Below, in pieces: positions 18,797-27,712 of a stretch of 64,000 nt of DNA. The notes below the pieces were generated by a model that was not told where the DNA came from, did no database searches, and was given only the letters and a program-made list of their open reading frames with translations. Position 1 is the stretch's first letter. The number at the start of each line of letters is the position of its first letter. This DNA is from Williamsia limnetica (GTDB lineage Bacteria > Actinomycetota > Actinomycetes > Mycobacteriales > Mycobacteriaceae): assembly GCF_003217475.1 (NCBI RefSeq), contig NZ_QJSP01000014.1, positions 62,001-126,000 on the forward strand, given 5' to 3'. A program made the position numbers and the translations under genes.

Positions 18797-20458
18797 TCAG
18801 ATCAACCAGGCTGCGGAGTTCGGCGCGAGCTTGCCATCGACGAGCGGCTTGCTGCTCAGCAGCAGATCACCGGGCGGCAGTCCGATGGGAGTCGGACTGG
18901 CGTTGAGCGCGCAGACCAGCTTGCCCATCGAGCGCCGAAATGCCAGGCAGCCCTCGGGTGCGCCGTACCACTCGATGCCCTCGCCCGCGAACTCCGGACG
19001 GTTCTTCCGCAGCTCGATGGCCTGCCGATACAGCGACAGCGTGGAATCGATGTCCTCGAGTTGGGCTTCGGCGGTGAGCCCGGACCATTCCGACGGAATC
19101 GGCAACCAGGTGTCCGGATTGGTCGAGAACGCGAACGGCGGCGAGGCCCCTTCCCAGGGGAGCGGTACACGGCAGCCGTCGCGGCCACGTTCGGTGTGAC
19201 CGGAGCGCTCCCACACCGGATCCTGGAGCACCTCGTCGGGCAGTTCTGCGTTCGGCAGACCCAGTTCTGCGCCGTTGTAGATGAACGCCGCCCCAGGCAG
19301 AGCCAGTTCGACGAGAATCATGGCCCGAGCCCGGTCGGTACCCGCAGTAGGGGAGTCCTGTTCGGCGTAGCGGGTGACCTCACGCTCGACGTCGTGATTG
19401 GACAATGTCCAGGTCGGGGTGCCCGACACCGAGGCGACCGCCTCGAGCGAATGCTCGATCGCCCCTCGGATCTCCTCCGAGTCGAACTGCACCTTGGCCA
19501 GTCTGAAGTTGAACCCCAGGTGGAGCTCGTCCGGACGTACGTACTCGGCGAAACGGACGTTGTCCTTCACCCAGATCTCGCCGACGGTCATCGCGTCGGG
19601 GTAGTCGTCGAGCACCGCGCGGATCCGCCGATGGATGTCGTGGACCCCGTCGTTGTTGAAGCGGGGATCATCGTCATCGTTGCTGAGCAGACCGACCGCT
19701 TCGTGGTCCATGTCGGGCAGGCCTTCTGGCTTGGCCATTCCGTGCGCGACGTCGATGCGGAACCCGTCCACACCGCGGTCGAGCCAGAATCGCAACGTCT
19801 TCTCGAGGTCGGCGAAGACCTCCGGGTTGTCCCAGTTCAGGTCGGGCTGCTCGGGGGCGAAAATGTGCAGATACCACTGTCCGGGTGTGCCGTCGGGTTC
19901 GGTGACGCGCGTCCACGCGGGACCTCCGAACACGCTGGGCCAATTATTCGGTGGCTCATCTCCGACGGGTCCCTTGCCGTCCCGGAAGATGTAGCGTTCG
20001 CGGGCCGGGCTCCCAGGTTCTGCTCCGAGTGCCTCGAGAAACCACGCGTGCTGATCGCTCGTATGGTTGGGCACCAGGTCCATGGTGACCTTGATGCCGC
20101 GGCTGTGCGCTTCGGCGACGAGGGTGTCGAGCGACTCCAGGCCCCCGAACAGTGGATCGATGTCGCGAGGATCGGCCACGTCGTACCCGTGGTCGGCCAT
20201 CGGGGACTTCATCACGGGGCTCAACCACAGGGCGTCGATCCCGAGCAGCTCGAGGTAGCCGAGTTTGTCGATCACGCCCGGTATGTCGCCGACGCCGTCA
20301 CCGTTGTGGTCTGAGAACGACCGTGGGTAGATCTGGTAGAAGATCGCGTTTTGCCACCACAGCGGGTATTCGGCCGTCATTGCAGGCTGAACGTGCTGTG
20401 CCGCATCAGTTTCTGACGCGGGGAGATCGTTGTTCTGCGTGTCACTCACACCACTCAT
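18797..20458 (-). CDS. aglA: Alpha-glucosidase, GH13 family
   Basis: 553 residues. GH13 motifs appear in order: region I DLVPNHTSD (about 126), region II GFRIDVAHG with the nucleophile Asp near 235, region III VGEIWV with the acid/base Glu near 293, and region IV SNHDVER with Asp near 355. The opening WWQNAIFYQIYPRSF matches oligo-1,6-glucosidase/alpha-glucosidase enzymes acting on maltose- or isomaltose-type ends. There is no signal peptide, so it acts in the cytosol on imported or glycogen/trehalose-derived sugars. It lies 55 bases downstream of the globin gene and may share its transcript; the coupling is positional only. Confidence 0.9.
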   Translation of the reverse strand: MSGVSDTQNNDLPASETDAAQHVQPAMTAEYPLWWQNAIFYQIYPRSFSDHNGDGVGDIPGVIDKLGYLELLGIDALWLSPVMKSPMADHGYDVADPRDIDPLFGGLESLDTLVAEAHSRGIKVTMDLVPNHTSDQHAWFLEALGAEPGSPARERYIFRDGKGPVGDEPPNNWPSVFGGPAWTRVTEPDGTPGQWYLHIFAPEQPDLNWDNPEVFADLEKTLRFWLDRGVDGFRIDVAHGMAKPEGLPDMDHEAVGLLSNDDDDPRFNNDGVHDIHRRIRAVLDDYPDAMTVGEIWVKDNVRFAEYVRPDELHLGFNFRLAKVQFDSEEIRGAIEHSLEAVASVSGTPTWTLSNHDVEREVTRYAEQDSPTAGTDRARAMILVELALPGAAFIYNGAELGLPNAELPDEVLQDPVWERSGHTERGRDGCRVPLPWEGASPPFAFSTNPDTWLPIPSEWSGLTAEAQLEDIDSTLSLYRQAIELRKNRPEFAGEGIEWYGAPEGCLAFRRSMGKLVCALNASPTPIGLPPGDLLLSSKPLVDGKLAPNSAAWLI

Positions 20459-20513
20459 CTTGCCTCACGCACCAGCGGCGGTCGCGATCACTGTGCCGCA
20501 TGCGTCGTGCGTC

Positions 20514-20909
20514 TCACATAGGTGCGTTCACCATGGATTCGGCAGCCATCTCCATGTAGTCGGTGAGCGCCTGCCGGTGCTCGTCGTCGAGGCGCCGCGA
20601 ATCGATGGACGCGATGGCGATGTGCATGCAGCGGAGCCACGCCGCCTTTTCGAGCTGCCCGATCCGGAAAGGGTTGTGTCGCATCCGCAGCCGGGGGTGG
20701 CCTCGCTCATCGGAGTAGGTGCGAGGCCCACCCCAGTACTGCTCGAGGAACATACGCATCCTGCGTTCGGCAGGGCCGAGATCTTCCTCGGGGTAGAGCG
20801 GCCGCAGGATCTCGTCCTGAGCGACCTCCTCATAGAAGCGGGCGGTCAGATCGTGAAAAGTCTGTTCGCCGCCCACTGCGTCGTAGAACGTCTGCGGAGA
20901 AGTACTCAC
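20514..20909 (-). CDS. glbO: Truncated haemoglobin, group II (GlbO type)
   Basis: 131 residues, the normal length of a 2-on-2 globin. Key residues are present: Tyr B10 in ARFYEEV (about Tyr26), the CD1 Tyr in LRPLYPEE (about Tyr39), the proximal His in RMRHNPF (His78) and Trp G8 in KAAWLRC (Trp91). The [22 protein letters not shown] block is the group II signature. GlbO proteins bind oxygen tightly and are linked to respiration and redox handling of peroxide or NO. As in mycobacteria it sits beside the alpha-glucosidase gene. Divergent from the HNH gene across 185 bases. Confidence 0.95.
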   Translation of the reverse strand: MSTSPQTFYDAVGGEQTFHDLTARFYEEVAQDEILRPLYPEEDLGPAERRMRMFLEQYWGGPRTYSDERGHPRLRMRHNPFRIGQLEKAAWLRCMHIAIASIDSRRLDDEHRQALTDYMEMAAESMVNAPM

Positions 20910-21094
20910 CCCTGCATTGTTCCATCACCTCCGATCGGACACATGAGTGCCGGCCCGTCGAGGTCGATCGGGGCTGACACACAGTGTTCACCAAAACGAC
21001 CTTCGTCGAGGCTCCATATTGCCGTGCATTAATCGCATTTCCGTGTTGAACTGAATCGTTCCCACCGAGGTCGGTTGTTTGGCCGGGAGGTTAG

Positions 21095-21781
21095 ATGTCG
21101 CGGACGAAAACGCAGCGCGAGAAGGCACGCGCGGGGCAGGAAGGCGTCGCTGCCCGTGCGGACGCGCGCGTCAGAACACGGGGCGACGCCAGCGTGTCCA
21201 CCCTCGATCCCCGCGCCGGCGCCGCCGATGCGGTCATGGCCCCGCCCACAGGCGCAGGCTCCAGGTGGGGGAAACATCGGGTTCTGCTCCTGAACGCCAC
21301 CTATGAGCCGCTCGCAGCCATCTCGATACGTCGCGCGATAGTCCTGGTCCTTCGTGAGCGGGCCGACGTCATCCACGAGGACGGCGCCGGCCCCCTCATT
21401 CATTCGGCAGACCTCGCGCTCCCCATACCGTCTGTGATCCGACTACGCAATTACGTCCGCGTCCCGTATCGCGCGGTCATCCCGATGACAAGGGCTGCGT
21501 TGATGCAGCGCGACAGGACGAGATGTGGGTACTGCGGCGGCAAGGCCGACACGATCGACCATGTGGTCCCGCGCAGTCGTGGCGGCACCCACACCTGGGA
21601 CAACTGTGTCGCCTGCTGCGCCTCGTGCAATCACAAGAAGGCCGACAAGCTGCTCGGCGAACTCGGGTGGACGCTGAAGGTGCCGTTGACCGCACCGAAG
21701 GGCAGGCACTGGCGGCTGTTGGCGACCGTCAAGGACTTCGATCCGGCGTGGATGCGCTACCTGGACGTCGGAGCAGCGTAG
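21095..21781 (+). CDS. HNH endonuclease domain protein
   Basis: 228 residues, ATG at 21095 with GGGAGG 4 bases upstream. The first ~55 residues are Arg/Ala-rich and low in complexity. A conserved core follows (VLLLNATYEPLAAISIRRAIVLVL, about 63-86) and then a zinc-ribbon HNH module: CGYCGGKADTIDHVVPRSRGG and CASCNHKKADK (about 145-190), with both CxxC pairs and the DH catalytic residues. This architecture is a widespread single-copy chromosomal gene in actinobacteria and cyanobacteria, not a typical homing enzyme. Its cellular role is not established. An orthologue lies here in M. tuberculosis (about Rv2469c, from memory). Confidence 0.88.
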   Translation: MSRTKTQREKARAGQEGVAARADARVRTRGDASVSTLDPRAGAADAVMAPPTGAGSRWGKHRVLLLNATYEPLAAISIRRAIVLVLRERADVIHEDGAGPLIHSADLALPIPSVIRLRNYVRVPYRAVIPMTRAALMQRDRTRCGYCGGKADTIDHVVPRSRGGTHTWDNCVACCASCNHKKADKLLGELGWTLKVPLTAPKGRHWRLLATVKDFDPAWMRYLDVGAA

Positions 21782-21927
21782 GTCCCGGCGGGACGGGGCC
21801 CGACCAGAGACACGGGTGACCTGGCGGAGCTTACGCGAGGGTCGTCGGCTAAGTTTTGAGGCAAGAAGTCGAGCGGAGACGAAGCAAGCGGAGCTCGACC
21901 AACTGAGCAGTTTGAAGGGCGGATGCG

Positions 21928-22179
21928 ATGGAAGGCCTGATAGTGGCGATCGGCATGCCGGTCATCATCATCACCATCATCTCGGTGGTCATGGTGATCG
22001 GGGCACTGGTCATCACCAGCGGGGTCAAGTACCCCAAGGTGCAGTTCTACAAGATCGACCAGAAGTGGGAGCACGGCCCACTGCTGCTCAGCGCCACAGA
22101 GGCGAACCCGGTGGCCCCCGGTTACCACGGGCACGGCCACGACGATCTGATCGGAGGCTCGGCAAGTGGCAAGTGGTGA
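21928..22179 (+). CDS. ctaJ: Small membrane subunit of aa3-type cytochrome oxidase (CtaJ-like)
   Basis: 83 residues: one long N-terminal membrane helix (about 3-31, rich in Ile/Val) followed by a 50-residue soluble tail with VQFYKIDQKWEHGPLL and a His/Gly-rich end. Size, topology and position between globin/HNH and pepN match the small gene next to the DUF5130 gene in mycobacteria (MSMEG_4693/4692 region), whose products were found as extra subunits of the III2IV2 respiratory supercomplex. Which is called CtaI and which CtaJ is from memory. It overlaps the next gene by 14 bases. Confidence 0.7.
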   Translation: MEGLIVAIGMPVIIITIISVVMVIGALVITSGVKYPKVQFYKIDQKWEHGPLLLSATEANPVAPGYHGHGHDDLIGGSASGKW

Positions 22180-22639
22180 CCTGATCAAGTCCAACGTCGA
22201 TCCGGATCTACTCCCGATGGGCGCGGTGATCACCCCGAGTGGGCGGGTTTCTGCCGCGCGCTTCCCGGGTGACGTTCCATCCACCCCACCGTTTCACACT
22301 GATGAGTTGGTCGCGCTGGATGAGGCACTCGCCGACGCGACCGACGAGACCGGCATCCGGTTCTCGGTCTTCATCGGTGATCTCGGCGCAGACGCCTTCG
22401 CCGGAGCCTCGGCGATCCTGCCGAGCGCACCTGAGCCCGAACACGCGGTGCTGATCGCGATCGCACCCAACACGAAAGATGTGGTCGTCGTCTCCGGGAA
22501 AGCGGTGGCTGCCCGCCTCAACGATCGGGTGGCGCAGCTCGGCGTCACCGCCGCGATCGCCGGTATCCGGTCCGGCGACCTCGTCGATGGCATCATCTCC
22601 GCGATCCGCGTCATGGCCGCGGCGGCGACCATCCGCTGA
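22166..22639 (+). CDS. DUF5130 protein, probable accessory cytochrome aa3 subunit (CtaI-like)
   Basis: 157 residues, GTG at 22166 with GGAGG 8 bases upstream, beginning inside the preceding gene. It has no membrane helix at the start. The core (about 45-157) looks like a TPM-type alpha/beta fold: FHTDELVALDEALADATDETGIRFSVFIGDL and a later VLIAIAPNTKDVVVVSGKAV strand pair. In the mycobacterial supercomplex a DUF5130 protein encoded at this spot binds complex IV on the cytoplasmic side. The overlap with the small membrane gene supports joint function. A perfect terminator follows. Confidence 0.75.
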   Translation: MASGDLIKSNVDPDLLPMGAVITPSGRVSAARFPGDVPSTPPFHTDELVALDEALADATDETGIRFSVFIGDLGADAFAGASAILPSAPEPEHAVLIAIAPNTKDVVVVSGKAVAARLNDRVAQLGVTAAIAGIRSGDLVDGIISAIRVMAAAATIR

Positions 22640-22655
22640 TTCGCCGAACTCGACA

Positions 22656-22692
22656 AAGAGGCGGGGCGACCAATTCGGTCGCCCCGCCTCTT
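22656..22692. terminator. Bidirectional intrinsic terminator
   Basis: A perfect 16-base stem (AAGAGGCGGGGCGACC and its complement) with a 5-base loop AATTC, flanked by A-rich and T-rich ends. It separates the plus-strand DUF5130 gene from the convergent pepN. Confidence 0.9.
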
Positions 22693-22703
22693 ATTTCGTC
22701 CGG

Positions 22704-25271
22704 TCAGCTCTTGTCGAACTCGCGCGCACGCAGCGACCTGGCCACGGTGTCGCGGCCTTCGGAGATCAGCCGTCGCAGTGCGGAGGGGTGATCGCCCGCG
22801 AGGAGTTCGTCTGCGAGCGCCAGTCCCTGTTCGTCTGCTGCCCAATTCGGGTAGAGACCGACCACGACTGTCTGCGCCACCTCGCTGGAACGTCGAGCCC
22901 ACACCTGAGGCACCGCCTCGAAGTACTTCGCGGTGTACGGCGCGAGGAGTTCGCCCTGCCCGGGACGTGAGAATCCGGCGATGATCGACCGGCCCAGCGT
23001 GTTGGACAGGGAGTCATCTTCCACCGCTCGCGACCAGGCATCTGCCTTTGCCTCGGCCAGCGGCCGGGCGGCCCTGGCCTTGGCTGCCTGACGGCTGCCC
23101 GCCGAGGTGTTGTCCCGCTCCAACTCGGCGTCGATCACCGGCGTGCCCGTGGGATCGGGATCGATGGCGCCTGCGGTGGCCAGAGCATTGATGATCGACC
23201 AGCGCAGGTCTGTATCGACAGTGAGGCCCGGCAGACCCTGGTCGGCGGGGTCACCGTCGAGCAACGCCGCGACCACCTCGGTCTGCTGCGGTCCCAGCAC
23301 CCCGGACAGCAGCGAATTGACGAAGGCCAGCTGGTGATCGGAGCCGGCCTCGGCGGCTCGCGCCAACTCGAGGAGTCGGGTACTGAACTCAGGCCACCCG
23401 GTTGTAGTGGCCCACTGGGGGTCGGCATAGGCGTCGATCGCGGTCTGGGCCTGCAGGAGCACCCGTTGCACCACGCCGATCTCCGATTCCGATCCGATGC
23501 CGTGAGCCACCAGGGCCGCGAAATCGCGAGCCCGCATCTCGGCCTGCCGAGTCATCTCCCACGCAGCCGACCACGCCAGGGTCCTCGGCATCGATTCGCT
23601 GATGTCGCCGATACGGCTTGTCACCGTGGCCAGCGATTCGGGATCCAAACGCACGGAGCAATAGGTCAGATCATCGTCGTTGAGCAGGATGAGTTGCCCG
23701 CGATCGATGCCGATCAATTCGTCGACAGAGGTGCGATCTCCGGCGACGTCGAGTTCGACGCGTTTCGTGCGCACCAGCTTTCCGTCCACGTCGTCGTAGA
23801 CGCCGACGGCGAGGCGGTGGGTGCGGGTTTCGCCGGCCCCTGGCGCCGCGCCGTCCTGGAGGATGTCGAACCGGGTGATCACACCTGAGTCGTCGAGATC
23901 GAAGTCCGGCCGGATGACGTTGATCCCGGTGGTCTTGAGCCACTGTGAGCCCCAGTCCGACAGATCCCGACCCGACGATTTCTCGAGCGCTCCGAGCAGG
24001 TCGCTGAAGGTGGCGTTACCGAACTTGTGTGTCTGGAAGTAGTCCCGCAAACCGGCCAGGAAGTGGTCGAGACCCACATAGGCGACGAGCTGCTTGAGCA
24101 CGGATGCGCCCTTGGCGTAGGTGATCCCGTCGAAGTTCACCTCGACCGCAGCGATATCGGGGATGTCCGCGGCCACCGGATGTGTGGACGGCAGCTGGTC
24201 CTGGCGGTAGGCCCAGGACTTCTCGACGTTGGCGAACGTGGTCCAGGCATTCTTGTATTCGGTGGCCTCGGATTGACAGAGCACCGAAGCGAAGGTGGCA
24301 AAAGATTCGTTGAGCCACAAGTCGTCCCACCACCGCATCGTCACCAGGTCGCCGAACCACATGTGGGCCATCTCGTGGAGTACGGTCTCGGCGCGCCTCT
24401 CGTAGAGGTACTTCGTCACCTTGGACCGGAATACGTAGTCCTCCAGGAAGGTGACCGCACCGGCGTTCTCCATCGCGCCCGCGTTGAACTCTGGGACGAA
24501 CAACTGGTCGTACTTGCCGAATGCGTACGGGATGCCGAAGTTCTTGTGGTAGAACTCAAAACCCTGTTTGGTCTCGGTGAACAGGCGGTCGGAGTCCATG
24601 AACTCGGCCAGAGACGATCGGCAGAAGATGCCGAGGTCGATGGTGCCGTGCTCATCGGTGTAGGCATCGGTCCACTGTGTGTACGGACCGGCGATGAGAG
24701 CGATCAGATACGTGCTGAGCAGGGGTGTCGTCGCGAATGTATGTGTGCCGGGGGACGTCTCGGTACCGGCGCCGTTGGAGATCACCTTCCAGTCGGCGGG
24801 CGCGGTGACGGTGATGTCGAACGTGGCCTTCATGTCGGGCTGGTCGAAGCACGCGAACATTCGCTTGGCGTCGGCAGTCTCGAATTGTGAATACAGGTAG
24901 ACCGCATCGTCCGTCGGGTCGACGAAACGGTGCAGCCCCTCGCCGGTATGCGAGTACACACAATCGGCGACGACCTCCAGCGTGTTGTCGGCGGCCAGAC
25001 CCGACAGGGCCAGCCCGTCCTCCTCGGAGTAGCCGGCGATGTCCAGCGGTGCACCGTTGAGTGTCGCGGTGTGCACCGTTTCGGCGATGAGGTCGACGAA
25101 CGATGACGATCCCGCGGTGGCGCTGAAGGTGATTGTGACCGCCGACCGAAACGTCTTCTCGCCCGGTCGTCCCTCGCCATCGGTGAGATCCAGATCGATC
25201 GCGTAATTCGAGACCGAGATGTTCGCTGAGCGCTGGCCCGCGAGATCACGGGTCAAGTTTGGTGCCGCCAC
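22704..25271 (-). CDS. pepN: Aminopeptidase N, M1 family
   Basis: 855 residues, GTG start. M1 metallopeptidase with the exopeptidase motif GAMENAGAV (about 262) and zinc-binding HEMAHMWFGD followed by NESFA with the third ligand Glu (about 298-322). The C-terminal ERAP1-like helical region extends to the end (FDKS). It is a cytosolic broad-specificity aminopeptidase, likely finishing peptides released by Clp and proteasomal degradation. Length is typical for actinobacterial PepN. It is divergent from the DsbA-like gene across 179 bases. Confidence 0.95.
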   Translation of the reverse strand: MAAPNLTRDLAGQRSANISVSNYAIDLDLTDGEGRPGEKTFRSAVTITFSATAGSSSFVDLIAETVHTATLNGAPLDIAGYSEEDGLALSGLAADNTLEVVADCVYSHTGEGLHRFVDPTDDAVYLYSQFETADAKRMFACFDQPDMKATFDITVTAPADWKVISNGAGTETSPGTHTFATTPLLSTYLIALIAGPYTQWTDAYTDEHGTIDLGIFCRSSLAEFMDSDRLFTETKQGFEFYHKNFGIPYAFGKYDQLFVPEFNAGAMENAGAVTFLEDYVFRSKVTKYLYERRAETVLHEMAHMWFGDLVTMRWWDDLWLNESFATFASVLCQSEATEYKNAWTTFANVEKSWAYRQDQLPSTHPVAADIPDIAAVEVNFDGITYAKGASVLKQLVAYVGLDHFLAGLRDYFQTHKFGNATFSDLLGALEKSSGRDLSDWGSQWLKTTGINVIRPDFDLDDSGVITRFDILQDGAAPGAGETRTHRLAVGVYDDVDGKLVRTKRVELDVAGDRTSVDELIGIDRGQLILLNDDDLTYCSVRLDPESLATVTSRIGDISESMPRTLAWSAAWEMTRQAEMRARDFAALVAHGIGSESEIGVVQRVLLQAQTAIDAYADPQWATTTGWPEFSTRLLELARAAEAGSDHQLAFVNSLLSGVLGPQQTEVVAALLDGDPADQGLPGLTVDTDLRWSIINALATAGAIDPDPTGTPVIDAELERDNTSAGSRQAAKARAARPLAEAKADAWSRAVEDDSLSNTLGRSIIAGFSRPGQGELLAPYTAKYFEAVPQVWARRSSEVAQTVVVGLYPNWAADEQGLALADELLAGDHPSALRRLISEGRDTVARSLRAREFDKS

Positions 25272-25360
25272 GTGGGTTGCCTCGCCTTCGCAGAGATTTG
25301 CATTGGGTGTGGACCACTACCGTATGGCCTTGGCCGTGGGTGGCGCGCGTGCATGGGTCC

Positions 25361-25386
25361 GGGAATGCTGGAGACCGGCGGTTGTT
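25361..25386 (+). promoter_or_regulatory. Probable SigH/SigR-type oxidative stress promoter
   Basis: GGGAAT at 25361-25366 and GTT at 25384-25386, 17 bases apart, match the actinobacterial SigH/SigR pattern (GGAAT, 16-18 bases, GTT). It points to the DsbA-like gene at 25451. In M. tuberculosis the homologue Rv2466c is reported to be strongly SigH-dependent. Confidence 0.55.
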
Positions 25387-25450
25387 TGTCTTGGAGGATG
25401 GTCACATCGGTCGGCGCTGGCGTCGACCCTGAGCAAGGAGTGTTCTGCGC

Positions 25451-26062
25451 ATGACTGACTCGATCGATCGCGTCGATTTCTGGTTCGATCCGCTCTGCCC
25501 GTGGTGCTGGATCACCTCTCGCTGGATTCTCGAGGTGGAGAAGGTCCGAACCATCGAGACGAACTTCCACATCATGAGCCTGGCCGTCCTGAATGAAGGC
25601 AAGGACATCCCGGAGGAGTACCGCGAGGGTCTCAAGCACGCGTGGCGTCCGGTTCGGGTGATCGCCAAAGCTCAGGCCGAACGGGGCGACGAGATCCTGT
25701 CGCCGCTGTACACGGCCTTTGGCACCCTGATCCACAACAACGGTGTCCAGGACTTCGACGAGGTCATCCCCGCCGCCCTGGCAGAACTCGGACTGCCTGC
25801 GGAATGGGCGAAAGCGGCCGACGAGACGACGTTCGATGATGCGATCCGCAAGAGTCACCACGCCGGGATGGACAAGGTCGGTGACGACGTGGGGACCCCG
25901 ACGATCCACATCAATGACGTGGCCTTCTTCGGCCCTGTGCTCTCTCGGATACCGCGTGGTGAGGACGCGGGCCGCGTCTGGGACGGGTCGGTCGCTTTGG
26001 CGAGCTACCCGCACTTCTTCGAACTCAAGCGCAGCCGCAACGAGGGCCCTCAGTTCGACTGA
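25451..26062 (+). CDS. DsbA-family mycothiol-linked oxidoreductase (Rv2466c-like)
   Basis: 203 residues, ATG 25451 with AAGGAG 10 bases upstream. Thioredoxin fold with the active site CPWC at Cys16/Cys19 in [10 protein letters not shown], a long helical insertion, and the cis-Pro region [11 protein letters not shown] (about 145). No signal peptide, so it is cytosolic and not a periplasmic DsbA. The closest family is the mycothiol-dependent reductase/nitroreductase Rv2466c of mycobacteria, induced under thiol stress. A SigH-like promoter lies upstream. Its last 13 bases overlap the convergent M48 gene. Confidence 0.88.
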   Translation: MTDSIDRVDFWFDPLCPWCWITSRWILEVEKVRTIETNFHIMSLAVLNEGKDIPEEYREGLKHAWRPVRVIAKAQAERGDEILSPLYTAFGTLIHNNGVQDFDEVIPAALAELGLPAEWAKAADETTFDDAIRKSHHAGMDKVGDDVGTPTIHINDVAFFGPVLSRIPRGEDAGRVWDGSVALASYPHFFELKRSRNEGPQFD

Positions 26063-27117
26063 CCTCGCTCCGACGGGTCGTCGGTTCCGGCGTCCGTCTG
26101 CTTGCGCAGATCGACCGGCGGTGGTGGCTGCTGTTGCGCTGGTGATGGCTGCTGTTGCGCTGGTGATGGATAGCCCGGGGGGTAGCCGGCCATAGGTGTC
26201 GTACCCATCCCGATGGGTACGAGCCCCTGTACGTGCCCGCTGCCGATGCCACGCACGATGTGCTTGGGACGGAAGAACATCCGGCCTGCGGCCGATCGGT
26301 CACGAAGCGCGGCGGCGCGCCACGTGAGCACAGGGTGGCTCGCCTGCAGGTTGGTCACCCACGTGAAGAAACCCTTCTCGTGGGTGGCGCGATCGGCGAA
26401 CTCGTCGAAACTGACCGAGGTGAGCATGTACTTGCCTGCGGCGAGGACGCCGATCGCGCCGGGCGATCCCGAGGGCTGGTGGTAGTAGCCGTGGTTGTCT
26501 GCCGTGTACTCCATCGAGCGGGACAGGGCTTGGCCGAGAACAGGGATGTTCATGCCGACGAACGAGCCGAGTTGACGCCAGTACGATACGTGGCCTGCCG
26601 CGATGTGACCGACCTCGTGCCCGATGATGAACCGCAGGGCCTCGGGACTGCGGGCCTGGCCGCCGATCTCGAACAGGTCCGAATACACCACGACGAATCG
26701 GCGGAAGCCGTGACCCGATGCGTAGGCGTTGATGGTGCCGTTTCCCAAGACCACGTAGGCGTCGGGAACGTGTTCGAGACCGAACCGTCTCGCGGCCTCG
26801 ACCACCATCTGGTGCCCTTCGGGGAACTGCGTGGGGCTCATCCTCACGCCGTTCACCCGCGGCATCGCATAGGTCAGACCGCGGATGAGGTAGATCAGCA
26901 ACGGAGCGACCAGGAGCAGGATGAACCAGGTGTTGAGATAGCCCAGCGACACCATCACCACGCCCAGGAGATATCCGCCGACGCCCACCACGATCACCAA
27001 CACCAGCATCGGGATCTCCCACGGATGACGCCGAGGCTGTCCCGCGTATGGCGCGGGTGAGAGCCAGTTGGTGACCGGTTGGCCGAACGCCGGAGGGTGC
27101 TGTGGATTCACGTGCAT
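26050..27117 (-). CDS. M48 family membrane zinc protease (HtpX-like)
   Basis: 355 residues from ATG 27117; an upstream in-frame ATG at 27195 would overlap rpiB and is rejected. Two hydrophobic segments lie around residues 25-75. The zinc motif [10 protein letters not shown] (about 167) lies in a peptidase M48 domain with the later Glu ligand region MEYTADNHG. The domain faces the cytoplasm in HtpX-type enzymes, which degrade damaged membrane proteins. The last ~45 residues are Pro/Gln-rich, coded by a 21-base tandem repeat, and are probably disordered. It is convergent with the DsbA-like gene. Confidence 0.87.
   Translation of the reverse strand: MHVNPQHPPAFGQPVTNWLSPAPYAGQPRRHPWEIPMLVLVIVVGVGGYLLGVVMVSLGYLNTWFILLLVAPLLIYLIRGLTYAMPRVNGVRMSPTQFPEGHQMVVEAARRFGLEHVPDAYVVLGNGTINAYASGHGFRRFVVVYSDLFEIGGQARSPEALRFIIGHEVGHIAAGHVSYWRQLGSFVGMNIPVLGQALSRSMEYTADNHGYYHQPSGSPGAIGVLAAGKYMLTSVSFDEFADRATHEKGFFTWVTNLQASHPVLTWRAAALRDRSAAGRMFFRPKHIVRGIGSGHVQGLVPIGMGTTPMAGYPPGYPSPAQQQPSPAQQQPPPPVDLRKQTDAGTDDPSERGQSN
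26126..26167. repeat. 21-base tandem repeat, two copies, inside the M48 gene
   Basis: Two exact adjacent 21-base units encode a repeated SPAQQQP heptapeptide in the C-terminal tail of the protease. It is in frame, so changes in copy number would only lengthen the tail. Confidence 0.9.
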
Positions 27118-27193
27118 CAATCTAGTGCTGCGGAGCGGTCCCCGGTGATGGGCGGCTTTTCCTGAGCCCGTTGCCTCTGACAGACTGGGCGGC

Positions 27194-27667
27194 ATGCGCG
27201 TGTATTTGGGTGGAGACCATGCCGGATTCGAGCTGAAGGGGCAGATCGCCGAACATCTGACCTCCGCGGGACACGAGGTGATCGATTGCGGGGCGCATGA
27301 ATACGACGCCCTCGACGACTACCCGGCGTTCTGCGTCGAGGCCGCGCGGCGGACCGTCGCGGATGAGGGAAGTCTCGGCATCGTGCTCGGCGGTAGTGGC
27401 AACGGTGAGCAGATCGCAGCGAACAAGGTCCCGGGTGCCCGCTGCGCCCTTGCCTGGAGCGTGGAGACCGCGCAACTCGCGCGCCAGCACAACAACGCCC
27501 AGCTCATCGGTATCGGCGGACGCATGCACAGCAAGGACGAAGCACTGGCCATCGTCGATGCGTTCGTGTCGACCGCGTGGTCGGAAGAGGCGCGCCACCA
27601 ACGTCGGATCGACATCTTGTCCGAATTCGAGCGCACCGGGACGCCGCCGGCTCTGCCCGGTAACTGA
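27194..27667 (+). CDS. rpiB: Ribose-5-phosphate isomerase B
   Basis: 157 residues. RpiB/LacAB family: MRVYLGGDHAGFELK opening, phosphate-binding GGSGNGEQIAANK (about 69-81), and ALAWSVETAQLARQHNNAQ. It interconverts ribose 5-phosphate and ribulose 5-phosphate in the pentose phosphate pathway. The family's actinobacterial branch uses a Glu as the catalytic base; the Glu in GNGEQ is at the expected place. The Nei-type glycosylase gene follows after 45 bases, the same order as in M. tuberculosis. Confidence 0.95.
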   Translation: MRVYLGGDHAGFELKGQIAEHLTSAGHEVIDCGAHEYDALDDYPAFCVEAARRTVADEGSLGIVLGGSGNGEQIAANKVPGARCALAWSVETAQLARQHNNAQLIGIGGRMHSKDEALAIVDAFVSTAWSEEARHQRRIDILSEFERTGTPPALPGN

Positions 27668-27712
27668 CCTCCCGGCGACCGATCGCTCGGCGACCGACCT
27701 CCCGACGACACC

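Noticed and set aside
19061-20314. A 417-codon frame antisense to the alpha-glucosidase gene
   Set aside because: All GH13 motifs lie on the minus strand; this frame has no family features.
26126-26167. Short direct repeats as a possible CRISPR
   Set aside because: Two adjacent in-frame copies without spacers inside a protease gene; no array is present anywhere in the window.
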